From Microbacterium pullorum (GTDB taxonomy: Bacteria > Actinomycetota > Actinomycetes > Actinomycetales > Microbacteriaceae), in the NCBI RefSeq assembly GCF_014836535.1, contig NZ_JACSQP010000004.1, forward strand, positions 183,705 through 247,704: 64,000 bases of DNA, in the 5' to 3' direction. Both the position numbers and the translations under genes were made by a program. Positions 45,130 to 57,662 of this stretch are shown piece by piece (within the stretch, counting starts at the first letter, position 1; every line of letters begins with the position of its first letter). Below the pieces are notes generated by a model that was not told the DNA's origin, searched no databases, and saw only the letters and a list, made by a program, of their open reading frames with translations.

Positions 45130-45975
45130 TCAGCCGGCGACGAGACCGTGACGCACGAACGCGTTCCAGATGCCGTCTTCGCGCACGCTCGTCGTGACGT
45201 CGTCGGCGAGTTCCTTCAACTCGGGTGCGGCATTGCCCATCGCGATGCCCACGCCGCACACCTCGAACATCTCGACGTCGTTCCAGCTGTCGCCGATGCC
45301 GATCGCGTCGGCGGGGTCGATGCCCAGCCGCTCGAGCACGCGCAGGATCGCGGACCCCTTGGTCGTGCCGCTCATGCCGATCTCGCCGTTGGTGCCGCCC
45401 GGCAGCGGCATGCTGCCCGGCACGACGTGGAACCGATCGCCCAGCGCCGCCCTCGCGTGCGCGACGGTGCCCGGGTCTTCCCCCAGGAACACGGCCTTCG
45501 CGACGTCATCGAGGTCGACCTCCGCCATGTCCCGGAACCGCGGCGTACCCTGCGGGGCGGTCTGCGGCTCGTCGGAGTTGCGGTGGGTGCTCAACCACTG
45601 CGCCATGAACGCGGCGGTCGCCGCCTGGGCCTCCGGGGTCGCGTAGACGGCGGCATCCGTCTGCAGGAAGTACAGGATGCCGTTCTCCTCGAAGTAGGAG
45701 GTGAGGCGCTCGACGGCATCCCGCGGCATGGGATCGGCCACGATGACCTCGTCACCGCTGGTGGCGTATGCGCCGCCGTTGGTGATCGCGCCGTCGAAGC
45801 CGATCGCTTGCACCCGAGGGTCGATGTCGCCGTGGGAACGGCCGGTGCAGAGGTAGACCAGGCAGCCGGCGGCGCGGGCGGTGCGGATGGCCTCGATCGT
45901 CGAGGCGGCGATGTCCCTGCCGTGGTCGAGGATCGTGCCGTCGACGTCGAGGAAGGCGATGCGGGGGGTGGTCAC
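45130..45975 (-). CDS. Cof-type HAD-superfamily hydrolase
   Basis: Cytoplasmic phosphatase of the Cof/YbiV group, often acting on sugar phosphates or phosphorylated metabolites. 281 residues; HAD motif I FLDVDGTILD (Asp10, Asp12), a C2-type cap, motif III Lys in TTKGSAILRVLERLG and motif IV GIGDSWNDVEMFEV. The GTG start is preceded by GGAGAA. Last in line after the beta-glucoside PTS and GH1 genes (71-base gap), so a role in sugar-phosphate clean-up is plausible. Confidence 0.88.
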   Translation of the reverse strand: MTTPRIAFLDVDGTILDHGRDIAASTIEAIRTARAAGCLVYLCTGRSHGDIDPRVQAIGFDGAITNGGAYATSGDEVIVADPMPRDAVERLTSYFEENGILYFLQTDAAVYATPEAQAATAAFMAQWLSTHRNSDEPQTAPQGTPRFRDMAEVDLDDVAKAVFLGEDPGTVAHARAALGDRFHVVPGSMPLPGGTNGEIGMSGTTKGSAILRVLERLGIDPADAIGIGDSWNDVEMFEVCGVGIAMGNAAPELKELADDVTTSVREDGIWNAFVRHGLVAG

Positions 45976-46046
45976 GGGAGTTCTCCAAACAGGTCGTGTC
46001 CAGGATGCCGCACGGGCACCCTGGACACGATTCGGCGGCGAGACGC

Positions 46047-49381
<3,335 letters not shown>

Positions 49382-49456
49382 TGGACCTGCCCTCCTTCTG
49401 CCGCATCTGCGCGGCATCCCACACTGAGGAAGCCCATCCGGATCGCTTTCGGGCAA

Positions 49457-49509
49457 CAAAAAAACCTGAACTCGTTCGTCGCCTGTTCGGCGACGTGAGT
49501 TCAGGTTTT
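49457..49509 (-). terminator. Intrinsic terminator upstream of bglF
   Basis: On the minus strand AAAACCTGAACTC pairs with GAGTTCAGGTTTT, with an inner GTCGCC/GGCGAC stem, followed by a run of seven T. It separates the antiterminator gene from the PTS genes and overlaps the 3' part of the RAT, as in BglG/LicT-controlled leaders. Confidence 0.93.
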
Positions 49510-49533
49510 GCCCGCTGGTGCGGTAACAATCCG
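49504..49533 (-). promoter_or_regulatory. RAT site for BglG/LicT-family antiterminator
   Basis: Minus strand GGATTGTTACCGCACC...GCGGGCAAAACC matches the 30-nt ribonucleic antiterminator consensus. Its last bases are the 5' arm of the terminator, so protein binding and termination are mutually exclusive. Confidence 0.92.
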
Positions 49534-49567
49534 AAGACTTCCGCAGGACGTCATTGCCCTGCGCTGG

Positions 49568-50470
49568 CTACGGTAGCACGCCGTTGTCGGTCGGGCCAAC
49601 GGCGACCTGCTGGGCCAGGCGCTCGACATGCACGACCACGTAGAGGAGTTCCTCGTCGGTGAGATCGGACCCGGTCGCCTCCCGCACATAGTGCTTCACC
49701 TGCTCCGCGATGGCGTACGAGCGGGGGTAGCTGTGCTTGGCGAACTCGAAGAACGACGTGTCCGATCCGCGCAGCATCGAGCGTGACACCAGACGCTGCA
49801 GCAGGAACTGCACGTGCAGGATGAACCGGGCATAATCCGCGCTCTCCGCGTCCAGCCGCACCCCCAACCCCGTCTCCACGGTGGCCACGACATGCTGCAC
49901 GCGGCGGAAGAGCAGGGCCGCGGTGCCGTTGGGCTCGTCGCGCGTGGCATTGAGCAGGTGCATCGTCAGGAACACCGCCTCCTCATCGGGAAGCGACGTG
50001 TTCAGCGCCGTGCTGATGGAGGTCGCCATGCGGACGGCCGCGGCGAACTCCTGGGGATGCAGCACGCGCAGTTCCGGCATGGACGTCGTCGGGATGCGCA
50101 CGCCCATCGCGAGGCGCTCCAGCACGTACTGGATGTGATCGATGACCGCCACCGTCAACCGGCGACCGAGGTGGTGACCGAGCATGCGCTCTGCCTCGTC
50201 GACGGCGCGGGTGACGGCCTCGATGACGGGGTAGGGGACGTCGGCGAGGATCTGGCGCTCGCGCTCGCCGTCCGAGCCCCCGTCGAGCACGAACGTCTTC
50301 TCCACTTTGGTGACGTCCACGGTGTCGTGCGGCTTGAGCTGGAAGCCCAGTCCACGGCCCATCAGCACGCGCTCGGTACCGGCGGCATCCACGGTGATGA
50401 CGACGTTGTTGTTGACCACTTTGTGGGCCACGATCGCCTTGGCAACCGCCGCGTTCGCGTCGATGGTCAT
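49568..50470 (-). CDS. licT: BglG/LicT-family transcriptional antiterminator
   Basis: RNA-binding activator of the downstream PTS/GH1 operon. 300 residues: a slightly extended CAT RNA-binding domain (about 10-68, VAKAIVAHKVVNNNVVITVDAAG...ERVLMGRGLGFQ), PRD1 (about 80-180) and PRD2 (about 190-300) with conserved histidines that PTS proteins phosphorylate. ATG at 50470 with TACACT exactly 6 nt upstream (leaderless). It lies directly before its target RAT. Confidence 0.94.
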   Translation of the reverse strand: MTIDANAAVAKAIVAHKVVNNNVVITVDAAGTERVLMGRGLGFQLKPHDTVDVTKVEKTFVLDGGSDGERERQILADVPYPVIEAVTRAVDEAERMLGHHLGRRLTVAVIDHIQYVLERLAMGVRIPTTSMPELRVLHPQEFAAAVRMATSISTALNTSLPDEEAVFLTMHLLNATRDEPNGTAALLFRRVQHVVATVETGLGVRLDAESADYARFILHVQFLLQRLVSRSMLRGSDTSFFEFAKHSYPRSYAIAEQVKHYVREATGSDLTDEELLYVVVHVERLAQQVAVGPTDNGVLP

Positions 50471-50476
50471 GGCCAG

Positions 50477-50482
50477 AGTGTA
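50477..50482 (-). promoter_or_regulatory. Putative -10 box, leaderless licT
   Basis: TACACT on the minus strand, exactly 6 nt before the ATG at 50470. Confidence 0.55.
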
Positions 50483-50520
50483 GAGCGCTCGGCTGGGCGA
50501 GGCGGCTCCCCGGGCAGGAG

Positions 50521-50991
50521 TCAGTCCAGCTTCTTCTGCAGGAACACCTGATCGCTGCCGTCGCCGGGGACCCGTTCGGACTCGGTGTACCCCTCGCGCT
50601 GGTAGAGGCGCAGATTGGCCTCGCTGAGCGATCCGGTGAAGAGTTCGGCGAGGCGCGCGCCGGCATCCCGCCCGCGCTGTTCGACCGCCGCCAGCAGCGT
50701 CGTGCCGATGCCGCGGCCCTGCTGGTCGGGCGCGATCGCGATGCGGCCGATCAGCAGCAGGTCGCCGTCGTGCCGCGCGCGCACAGCGCCGACGATGCGC
50801 GCGCCGTCGAGGGCGACGCAGCCGAGGTTGTCCACGAGCTCGGCCTGCAGCTCCTCGAGCGTCTGGGTCAGCGGCGGCATGTCGGGATCGCCGTAGATGA
50901 TCGCCTCGTTGACGAAGGCGGCACGCTGCAGGGTCAGCACCTCGCCGGCATCCTCGGGGCGGATGTCGCGGACCTCGATCTGCTCGCTCAT
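50521..50991 (-). CDS. GNAT-family N-acetyltransferase
   Basis: 156 residues, a single GNAT domain: [15 protein letters not shown] start, [18 protein letters not shown] acetyl-CoA motif (QGRGIG, about 92-97) and LRLYQREGY near the end. The acceptor is unknown. ATG at 50991 with TACCGT 6 nt upstream, so probably leaderless. Upstream DNA carries the second family B tandem array. Confidence 0.85.
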   Translation of the reverse strand: MSEQIEVRDIRPEDAGEVLTLQRAAFVNEAIIYGDPDMPPLTQTLEELQAELVDNLGCVALDGARIVGAVRARHDGDLLLIGRIAIAPDQQGRGIGTTLLAAVEQRGRDAGARLAELFTGSLSEANLRLYQREGYTESERVPGDGSDQVFLQKKLD

Positions 50992-50997
50992 CCCGCC

Positions 50998-51003
50998 ACG
51001 GTA
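50998..51003 (-). promoter_or_regulatory. Putative -10 box, leaderless GNAT gene
   Basis: TACCGT on the minus strand, exactly 6 nt before the ATG at 50991. Confidence 0.5.
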
Positions 51004-51113
51004 TCCGCGCCCCGTGCCGCTCGAGTGGCGCTTGCGGTGGGCGCATCCGCGTCCTATCGTGCGGGCGCCCCGGGGCCTCACGCGGGTTGCGTCCCCGCCG
51101 CCCGCGCGCTGGC

Positions 51114-51295
51114 GCTGCTCCGGTGTCGCGAATGGCGGGTCACCCGGCCGCGGCACGGTGCGGATGCGACACTCGAGCAGCCCCGACCCGCGCGCGGCCG
51201 ACCGGACCCGGCCGGGGCCCGACCCGCGCTCCTCCGGTGTCGCGAATGGCGGGTCACCCAGCCGCGGCACGGTGCGGATGCGACACTCGAGCGGC
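51114..51295. repeat. Family B copies g and h in 114-bp tandem
   Basis: Copy g (51114-51181) runs GCTGCTCCGGTGTCGCGAAT to GCGACACTCGAGCAGC with fully paired ends; copy h (51228-51295) differs at few positions. The period of 114 is almost that of the array at 44784. Confidence 0.88.
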
Positions 51296-51380
51296 CCGGG
51301 CGCGGGCACCCGCGCCCGCGCGCCCCCGCCACCGCAACCCGCGCGCGCCAGGCGGCCAGCGCCTGCCCAGCACGCTCCCG

Positions 51381-51386
51381 TACCCT
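51381..51386 (+). promoter_or_regulatory. Putative -10 box, leaderless rlmN
   Basis: TACCCT with exactly 6 nt before the ATG at 51393. Confidence 0.55.
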
Positions 51387-51392
51387 GGGAGC

Positions 51393-52637
51393 ATGACCGA
51401 ATCCTCCCCCGTGCGCGCCACCAAACCCCGGCAGGTCCGCCCGGCGACCGAGGGCTGGTCCCAGAAGAAGGATGCCGAGGGCCGCCCGCTGCTGCAGTTC
51501 GCCAGCCCGAAGCGCGGCAAGCCTCCCGTCCACCTGGCCGACCTCACCCCCGAGCAACGCGTCGAGAAGGTCAAGGAACTGGGTCTTCCCGGCTTCCGCG
51601 CCGCGCAGCTCGAGAAGCACTACTTCACGCACTTCACCTCCGACCCCGCCGACATGACCGACCTGCCCGCCGCCACCCGCGACGAGCTCGTCCACGGCAT
51701 GCTGCCGTCGCTGCTGACCGAGGTGCGCCGCCTCGAGACCGACAAGGGCGACACGATCAAGTTCCTGTGGAAGCTGCACGACGGCGCCCTCGTCGAGTCG
51801 GTGCTCATGCGTTACCCCGGCCGCATCACGCTGTGCGTGTCGAGCCAGGCCGGCTGCGGCATGAACTGCCCGTTCTGCGCCACCGGCCAGGCCGGCCTCA
51901 CCCGCAACATGTCGGCCGCCGAGATCATCGAGCAGGTCGTGCGCGCCAACCGTCTCATCGCCGAAGGTGGCCTCGGCGACCCCCGCAAGGTCGGCCATGA
52001 GGGCGAGCGCGTCACCAACATCGTCTTCATGGGCATGGGCGAGCCGCTCGCGAACTACGCCCGCGTCATGCAGGCCGTGCGCACGATGGTCGACAAGAAG
52101 CACGGCATCGGCATGAGCGCCCGCGGCATCACCGTCTCCACGGTGGGTCTCGTCCCCGCCATCCGCAAGCTCGCGAACGAGGACATCCCCGTCACCTTCG
52201 CGCTGTCGCTGCACGCCCCCGACGACCTGCTTCGCGACGAGCTCATCCCGGTGAACTCCCGCTGGAAGGTCGATGAGGCCCTGGATGCCGCACGCGAGTA
52301 CTTCGACAAGACCGGCCGCCGCGTCTCGATCGAATACGCCCTCATCAAGGACATGAACGACCACGCGTGGCGCGCCGACCTGCTCGCCGAGAAGCTCAAC
52401 GCGCGCGGCCGCGGCTGGGTGCACGTGAACCCGATCCCGCTGAACCCGACCCCGGGGTCGATCTGGACCTCCTCCGACAAGGACGTGCAGGACGAGTTCG
52501 TGCGTCGCCTCAACGACGCCGGCGTCCCCACGACCCTCCGTGACACCCGCGGCAAGGAGATCGACGGCGCCTGCGGTCAGCTCGTGGCCACCGAAGACGA
52601 CGAGGTCGCCGCCGCCGGAGTCACCCCCGTCTCCTGA
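51393..52637 (+). CDS. rlmN: Dual-specificity 23S rRNA/tRNA adenine C2-methyltransferase
   Basis: Radical-SAM methylation of A2503 of 23S rRNA (and A37 of some tRNAs). 414 residues; iron-sulphur Cys155, Cys159 and Cys162 in [36 protein letters not shown], and the methyl-carrying Cys394 in DGACGQL. An extra N-terminal about 40 residues precede the usual start. Leaderless ATG after TACCCT. Confidence 0.96.
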   Translation: MTESSPVRATKPRQVRPATEGWSQKKDAEGRPLLQFASPKRGKPPVHLADLTPEQRVEKVKELGLPGFRAAQLEKHYFTHFTSDPADMTDLPAATRDELVHGMLPSLLTEVRRLETDKGDTIKFLWKLHDGALVESVLMRYPGRITLCVSSQAGCGMNCPFCATGQAGLTRNMSAAEIIEQVVRANRLIAEGGLGDPRKVGHEGERVTNIVFMGMGEPLANYARVMQAVRTMVDKKHGIGMSARGITVSTVGLVPAIRKLANEDIPVTFALSLHAPDDLLRDELIPVNSRWKVDEALDAAREYFDKTGRRVSIEYALIKDMNDHAWRADLLAEKLNARGRGWVHVNPIPLNPTPGSIWTSSDKDVQDEFVRRLNDAGVPTTLRDTRGKEIDGACGQLVATEDDEVAAAGVTPVS

Positions 52638-52681
52638 CCTGGACGACTTCGGATGCCGGGCCCGCACCGCCGCAGCCGGGG

Positions 52682-52687
52682 TAGCGT
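52682..52687 (+). promoter_or_regulatory. Putative -10 box, leaderless aldo/keto reductase gene
   Basis: TAGCGT with exactly 6 nt before the ATG at 52694. This favours that ATG over the TTG two codons earlier. Confidence 0.5.
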
Positions 52688-52693
52688 TTGATC

Positions 52694-53707
52694 ATGGTCA
52701 ACTATCGCTACCTCGGCAACAGCGGCTTCAAAGTCTCGGAGATCACCTACGGCAACTGGATCACCCACGCGTCGCAGGTCGAGAACGAGGCCGCCATCGC
52801 CACCGTCCACAAGGCCCTCGACCTCGGCATCACGTCGTTCGACACCGCCGACACCTACGCCAACACCGCAGCCGAAGAGGTGCTCGGCGAGGCACTGAAG
52901 GGTCAGCCCCGCGAGTCGGTCGAGATCTTCACCAAGGTCTACTGGCCGATCGGCCGCAAGGGCCCGAACGACACTGGCCTCAGCCGCAAGCACATCTTCG
53001 ACGGCATCCACGGGTCGCTCACGCGCCTGGGCGTCGACTACGTCGACCTGTACCAGGCGCACCGCTACGACTATGAGACCCCGCTCGAAGAGACGATGCA
53101 GGCCTTCGCCGACATCGTGCGCCAGGGCAAGGCGCTGTACATCGGCGTCTCGGAGTGGACGGCCGAGCAGCTGCGCGAGGGCCACGCGCTCGCGAAGGAC
53201 CTCGGGGTGCAGCTCGTCTCCAACCAGCCCCAGTACTCCGCGCTCTGGCGCGTGATCGAGGGCAAGGTCGTGCCGGCATCCGAAGAGCTCGGCATCTCGC
53301 AGATCGTCTGGTCGCCGATGGCGCAGGGCGTGCTCAGCGGCAAGTACCTGCCCGGCCAGCCGCTGCCCGAGGGCTCGCGTGCGACCGACGACAAGAGCGG
53401 CGCCGCCTTCATCAAGCGCTTCATGAACGACGAGGTGCTCACGGCTGTGCAGAAGCTCAAGCCCGTCGCCGAGCAGGCCGGGCTCACCATGCCGCAGCTG
53501 GCGATCGCGTGGGTGCTGCAGAACCCCAACGTCGCCGCCGCGCTCGTGGGCGCGTCGCGTCCGCAGCAGCTCGAGGACACCGTCAAGGCCTCGGGGGTCA
53601 CCCTCGACGCCGACACGATGACGGCCATCGACGAGGCGCTGTCGGGTGTGGCCGAGACCGACCCCCAGAACACGTACGAGGTGTCGCCGAAGTCCCGCCC
53701 GGCCTGA
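52694..53707 (+). CDS. Aldo/keto reductase (voltage-gated K+ channel beta-subunit-like)
   Basis: NADPH-dependent carbonyl reductase, 337 residues in a TIM barrel. YRYLGNSGFKVSEITYGNW start, Asp/Tyr of FDTADTYANTAAEEVLG, Lys in IFTKVYWPIG, His in YQAHRYD and the C-terminal cofactor loop ALVGASRPQQLEDTVKAS. The pattern fits the AKR6/AKR11-like branch. The NUDIX gene start overlaps its stop. Confidence 0.92.
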   Translation: MVNYRYLGNSGFKVSEITYGNWITHASQVENEAAIATVHKALDLGITSFDTADTYANTAAEEVLGEALKGQPRESVEIFTKVYWPIGRKGPNDTGLSRKHIFDGIHGSLTRLGVDYVDLYQAHRYDYETPLEETMQAFADIVRQGKALYIGVSEWTAEQLREGHALAKDLGVQLVSNQPQYSALWRVIEGKVVPASEELGISQIVWSPMAQGVLSGKYLPGQPLPEGSRATDDKSGAAFIKRFMNDEVLTAVQKLKPVAEQAGLTMPQLAIAWVLQNPNVAAALVGASRPQQLEDTVKASGVTLDADTMTAIDEALSGVAETDPQNTYEVSPKSRPA

Positions 53708-54189
53708 TGCCCGTCCACAGCGCCGGCATCCTGCTCCACCGGCTCGGCGCCGCCGGGCCCGAGGTGCTGATCGCCCACATGGGCGGTCCGTTCTGGGCGA
53801 GCAAGGATGCCGGCGCGTGGTCGATCCCGAAGGGCGAGTACGACCCCGACGTCGAGTCGGCACTGGATGCCGCGCGGCGAGAGTTCCGTGAGGAGCTCGG
53901 GGTGGACCCGCCCGACGGGCCGTATGCCGAACTCGGCACCTACCCGTACTCGTCGGGCAAGCAAGTGACGGTGTTCGTCGCCGACGGCGCCGGGTTCACC
54001 GCATCGGCCGAGGATTTCGTCTTCGGGCAGTTCGAGATGCCGTGGCCGCCGCGCTCGGGCCGCACGCAGTCGTTCCCCGAAGTGGACCGGGTCGAGTGGA
54101 TGCCGCTCGCCGACGCCCGCGCACGACTGGTGAAGGGCCAGCAGGCCGCCGTCGAGCGTCTCGCCGAGATGCTCGCCGACGCCGGCTGA
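53707..54189 (+). CDS. NUDIX hydrolase
   Basis: Hydrolyses a nucleoside diphosphate linked to another moiety. 160 residues; SAGILLHRLG start, PKGEYDPDVESALDAARREF and REELG form the Nudix box, but the spacing from G to the first E is one residue longer than the canonical G-x5-E, as in a YfcD/diadenosine-like subgroup that often follows an AKR. ATG overlaps the AKR stop (TGATG). Confidence 0.87.
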   Translation: MPVHSAGILLHRLGAAGPEVLIAHMGGPFWASKDAGAWSIPKGEYDPDVESALDAARREFREELGVDPPDGPYAELGTYPYSSGKQVTVFVADGAGFTASAEDFVFGQFEMPWPPRSGRTQSFPEVDRVEWMPLADARARLVKGQQAAVERLAEMLADAG

Positions 54190-54222
54190 CCCATACGGAG
54201 CAGCCGGCGCCGACCATCGGCA

Positions 54223-55200
54223 TCAGGGGTGCAGCAGCACCTTGCCCACGCGCCCGGCGGTCAGGCTCGCGCTGACGGCGTCGGAGATGTCGGCGAGCGC
54301 GAAGCTGTCCGACACCGGCAGGGTGAGCGCACCCGATGTCAGGTGGCGGGCCAGTTCGGCGAAGAGCTCGCCGCGCTTGCCGGCATCCATGGAGGCGCTG
54401 ATCGAGCTGCCCCAGAAGCCCTTCACGGTGAGCCCGCGGAAGATGATGTCTCCGGAGGCGAGCTCCATCTTCGCTGCCTCCATCGCACCGAAGACCACGA
54501 GCGTGCCGCCGTCGCCGATGAGCGACAGCACCTGGCCGCTCGAGCGCCCGCCGACCGAGTCGACGCCGGCGACGATCGTCGCACCGCCGGTGATCGCCGC
54601 GACGCGGTCGCGCCAACCCTCCGACTCGACCGAGACGACCCGGTCGATGCCCTGCTCCGCGAGTTCGGCGACGCCGGCGTCGCGACGGACGAGCCCGAGC
54701 ACGTTGATGCCCCGCGCGCGGCCGATCTGCGCCACCATGCGGCCGACGGCGCCGTTCGCGGCGTTCTGCACGATCCAGTCGCCCGGCTGCAGATCGAGGA
54801 AGTCGATCAGGCTGATGGCGCTGAACGGCATCGACACCAGCTGCGCGGCCTGCTCATCGGGCAGGCCCTCCGACACGGGGATGAGGCCACCGGCCCGCGC
54901 GACGAACTGCTCGGCCCACACCCCGAAGGTGCCGCCCGTCGCCACGCGCTGCCCGACCTCGAGGCCCTCGACCTCCGAGCCGAGCTCCTCGATGATCCCG
55001 ACCGCCTCGGTCCCCGCGCGGGCGGGGAGGTCGGGGCGGAAGCCGTAGGTGCCGCGCACCGTCCACAGGTCGTGGTTGTGAATGGGCGAGAGCAGCATGC
55101 GCACCCGCGCCTCGCGCGGACCCGGCTGCGGCGGCTCCACTTCTCTCACGGTCAGTACCTCGGCCGGATCGCCGAACTGGTCGTGGATGAGTGCGCGCAT
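54223..55200 (-). CDS. Zinc-independent MDR oxidoreductase (quinone reductase / enoyl reductase-like)
   Basis: NADPH-dependent medium-chain reductase, 325 residues. GroES-like N-domain with LLSPIHNHDLWTVRGTYGF, then a Rossmann domain with VQNAANGAVGRMVAQIGRARG. The catalytic-zinc cysteine/histidine pair is absent, so it is of the quinone-reductase or trans-2-enoyl-CoA reductase type. ATG at 55200 with GAGGAGA. Divergent from the GntR gene. Confidence 0.88.
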   Translation of the reverse strand: MRALIHDQFGDPAEVLTVREVEPPQPGPREARVRMLLSPIHNHDLWTVRGTYGFRPDLPARAGTEAVGIIEELGSEVEGLEVGQRVATGGTFGVWAEQFVARAGGLIPVSEGLPDEQAAQLVSMPFSAISLIDFLDLQPGDWIVQNAANGAVGRMVAQIGRARGINVLGLVRRDAGVAELAEQGIDRVVSVESEGWRDRVAAITGGATIVAGVDSVGGRSSGQVLSLIGDGGTLVVFGAMEAAKMELASGDIIFRGLTVKGFWGSSISASMDAGKRGELFAELARHLTSGALTLPVSDSFALADISDAVSASLTAGRVGKVLLHP

Positions 55201-55302
55201 GGGTTCTCCTCGCATCGTGTGCTGAAACCTCTATTCTCGTCGATGCCAGAGCGGTCGGGGCCGGATCGCACGTGCCGCCGACATGCCGGGCGCATTTCGT
55301 CT

Positions 55303-55363
55303 GTATACCCAATGGACTGCAGGCGTGGCTGCTCGCCCAGGATCGCGCCTTTATGTATACACT
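55303..55363 (+). promoter_or_regulatory. Promoter/operator region of the prp regulator
   Basis: Two GTATAC palindromes (55303-55308 and 55355-55360) lie 52 bp apart in otherwise G+C-rich DNA. The second overlaps TACACT (55358-55363), a -10 box 7 nt before the GntR ATG. GTATAC cores are common in FCD-type GntR operators, so autoregulation is plausible. Confidence 0.5.
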
Positions 55364-55370
55364 GGAGCGA

Positions 55371-56024
55371 ATGGCTACCGACGGGGCGACGCAGCGACGC
55401 GCAGGCGAACGCGCCTACGCGACCCTGCTCGAGCAGATCCAGTCCGGAGCCCTCCCCGCCGGCACCGTGCTCGGCGAGGTGGAACAGGCCGCTCGCCTCG
55501 GCGTCAGTCGCACGCCGTTGCGCGAGGCGCTGCGTCGACTCGCCGCCGACGGGCTCGTCACGCAGCAGTCTGCGCGCGTCACGGTGGTCACCGACGTCGA
55601 GCCCGACGACATCCGCGCCCTCTTCGCCTTGCGCCGCGCTCTCGAGGAGATGGCCGCCCGGTTGGCCGCGGCCGGCGGCGCCCGCACAGTGTTCGCCGAC
55701 CTCGCCGCCGAGTTCGCCGCCGCTGAGCCGGGCGGTGACGCCGACGCCTACTACGCGCTCATCGCGCGTTTCGATGCGGCGCTCGACTCCGCGGTCGCCA
55801 ACGAGTACCTCGCCTCGTCGCTGCGGATGGTGCGCACCCACCTCGTGCGGGTCCGCCGCCTCGCCCGCGACAACCCCCAGCGCCTCACGGCATCCGTCGC
55901 CGAGCACCGTCTCATCGCCGCCGCGATCGCCGCCGGCGACGCCGAGCTCGCCGCACACGCCACCCATGTCCACCTGCACAACGCATTGATGTCGATCCTC
56001 GAGTCCCTGGAGGCCCACCCATGA
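55371..56024 (+). CDS. GntR-family (FCD) regulator of the prp operon
   Basis: DNA-binding regulator of 217 residues. Winged helix (about 8-75): [46 protein letters not shown] ligand domain (about 90-215) with Asp/His metal or ligand residues in [18 protein letters not shown] and [16 protein letters not shown] at 55371; 55353 is an alternative that would place the -10 within the gene. The stop overlaps the prpD ATG, so it is co-transcribed with its presumed targets. Confidence 0.88.
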   Translation: MATDGATQRRAGERAYATLLEQIQSGALPAGTVLGEVEQAARLGVSRTPLREALRRLAADGLVTQQSARVTVVTDVEPDDIRALFALRRALEEMAARLAAAGGARTVFADLAAEFAAAEPGGDADAYYALIARFDAALDSAVANEYLASSLRMVRTHLVRVRRLARDNPQRLTASVAEHRLIAAAIAAGDAELAAHATHVHLHNALMSILESLEAHP

Positions 56025-57547
56025 CCGTCACCCACCACCTGCGTGTCCACCGCAGCGACGAAGAACTCGCCCGCGAGGGTCAGCTCGCCTGGCACATCGC
56101 CGAGATCGCCACCGACTCCGTCGCCGTCGAACCCGAGGTCGTCGACATGATCATCAACCGGGTGATCGACAACGCCGCCGTCGCTGCGGCATCGCTCACC
56201 CGCGCCCCCGTCAGCGCCGCACGCCAGCAGGCGCTCGACCACGCCGTGTCGGTCGGTGGCGCCGGCGCCACCGTGTTCGGCTGCGCCCTCGAGCGCCGCA
56301 CCAGCCCGGAGTGGGCAGCGTGGGCCAACGGCGTGGCGGTGCGCGAGCTCGACTACCACGACACCTTCCTCGCGGCGGACTACTCCCACCCGGGTGACAA
56401 CATCCCGCCGATCCTCGCCGTCGCCCAGCACGTCGGCTCCGACGGCCAGGCGCTGGTGCGCGGCATCGCCACCGGCTACGAGATCCAGATCGACCTGGTG
56501 CGGGCCATCTGCCTGCACAAGCACAAGATCGACCACGTTGCCCACCTCGGCCCCTCGGCCGCCGCCGGCATCGGCACGCTGCTCGGGCTTTCGACCGAGA
56601 CGATCTACCAGGCCGTCGGTCAGGCGCTGCACACCACCACCGCCACCCGCCAGTCGCGCAAGGGCGAGATCTCCACCTGGAAGGCGCACGCCCCCGCCTT
56701 CGCCGGCAAGATGGCCGTCGAAGCGGTCGACCGCGCCATGCGCGGCGAGACGTCGCCCTCGCCCATCTACGAAGGCGAAGACGGCGTCGTGGCCTGGATG
56801 CTGGACGGTCCCGAAGCCTCGTACGACGTGCCGCTGCCCGCCGCGGGCGAGCCGAAGCGCGCCATCCTCGACTCGTACACGAAGGAGCACTCCGCCGAGT
56901 ACCAGGCGCAGGCGTGGATCGACCTGGCCCGGAAGCTCCACGGCGAGCACCCCGAGGCGGCCGACCCGGACAACGTCGACTCGATCGTGCTGCACACGTC
57001 CCACCACACCCACTACGTGATCGGGTCGGGCGCGAACGACCCGCAGAAGTACGACCCCACGGCATCCCGTGAGACGCTCGACCACTCGATCCCGTACATC
57101 TTCGCCGTCGCGCTGCAGGACGGTGGGTGGCACCACGTCGACTCGTACGCCCCCGAGCGGGCCGCCCGCGAGGACACCGTCGCGCTGTGGCACAAGATCA
57201 CGACGGCCGAGGATGCCGAGTGGACGCGGCGCTACCACTCCGACGACCCCGCCGAGAAGGCGTTCGGCGGCCGGGTGGAGATCCGCCTCACCGACGGCAC
57301 CGTCATCGAGGAGGAGATCGCCGTCGCCGACGCGCACCCCCTCGGCGCCCGCCCGTTCGCCCGCGAGGACTACATCCGCAAGTTCCGGCTGCTGGCCGAG
57401 CCCGTGCTCGAGCCCGCCGAGATCGAGCGGTTCCTCGACCTCGCCCAGCGCCTGCCCGACCTCACCGCCGACGAGGTGCGGCAGCTCTCGATCGTCGCGA
57501 AGCCCGGCCTGCTGCTGGCGGCGCCCGCACCCAAGGGGCTGTTCTGA
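56021..57547 (+). CDS. prpD: 2-methylcitrate dehydratase
   Basis: Dehydrates 2-methylcitrate to 2-methyl-cis-aconitate in propionate catabolism. 508 residues of the MmgE/PrpD fold; [56 protein letters not shown] and the C-terminal [16 protein letters not shown] overlap with the GntR regulator. A family A repeat follows directly. Confidence 0.95.
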   Translation: MTVTHHLRVHRSDEELAREGQLAWHIAEIATDSVAVEPEVVDMIINRVIDNAAVAAASLTRAPVSAARQQALDHAVSVGGAGATVFGCALERRTSPEWAAWANGVAVRELDYHDTFLAADYSHPGDNIPPILAVAQHVGSDGQALVRGIATGYEIQIDLVRAICLHKHKIDHVAHLGPSAAAGIGTLLGLSTETIYQAVGQALHTTTATRQSRKGEISTWKAHAPAFAGKMAVEAVDRAMRGETSPSPIYEGEDGVVAWMLDGPEASYDVPLPAAGEPKRAILDSYTKEHSAEYQAQAWIDLARKLHGEHPEAADPDNVDSIVLHTSHHTHYVIGSGANDPQKYDPTASRETLDHSIPYIFAVALQDGGWHHVDSYAPERAAREDTVALWHKITTAEDAEWTRRYHSDDPAEKAFGGRVEIRLTDGTVIEEEIAVADAHPLGARPFAREDYIRKFRLLAEPVLEPAEIERFLDLAQRLPDLTADEVRQLSIVAKPGLLLAAPAPKGLF

Positions 57548-57557
57548 CCATGACGCC

Positions 57558-57643
57558 GCGCACAACGTCGCTGATCCGGTGCCAGAACGGGCCCTGCGCG
57601 GTTCCGCGCGCCCTTCGCGCCCTGGAATGGCGACGTTGTGCAC
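57558..57643. repeat. Palindromic repeat family A, copy 3 (prpD-prpB spacer)
   Basis: Ends GCGCACAACGTCGCTGATCCG and AATGGCGACGTTGTGCAC; 12 of 13 terminal bases are complementary. It fills most of the 115-base gap between prpD and prpB and stops just before the prpB ribosome site AGAGGAGA. Confidence 0.88.
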
Positions 57644-57662
57644 GCCCGAGAGGAGACCACTG

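Larger units (their letters stand above)
50992..51392. other. Gene-free gap with family B array between GNAT and rlmN
   Basis: Divergent promoters at both ends (50998 and 51381), with two family B elements (51114 and 51228) 114 bp apart and a partial third around 51015-51050. No credible gene is seen. Confidence 0.75.

Noticed and set aside
57558..57643. Family A copy 3 as an intrinsic terminator of prpD
   Set aside because: There is no T-run, and near-identical tips occur inside coding regions, so it is better treated as a repeat.
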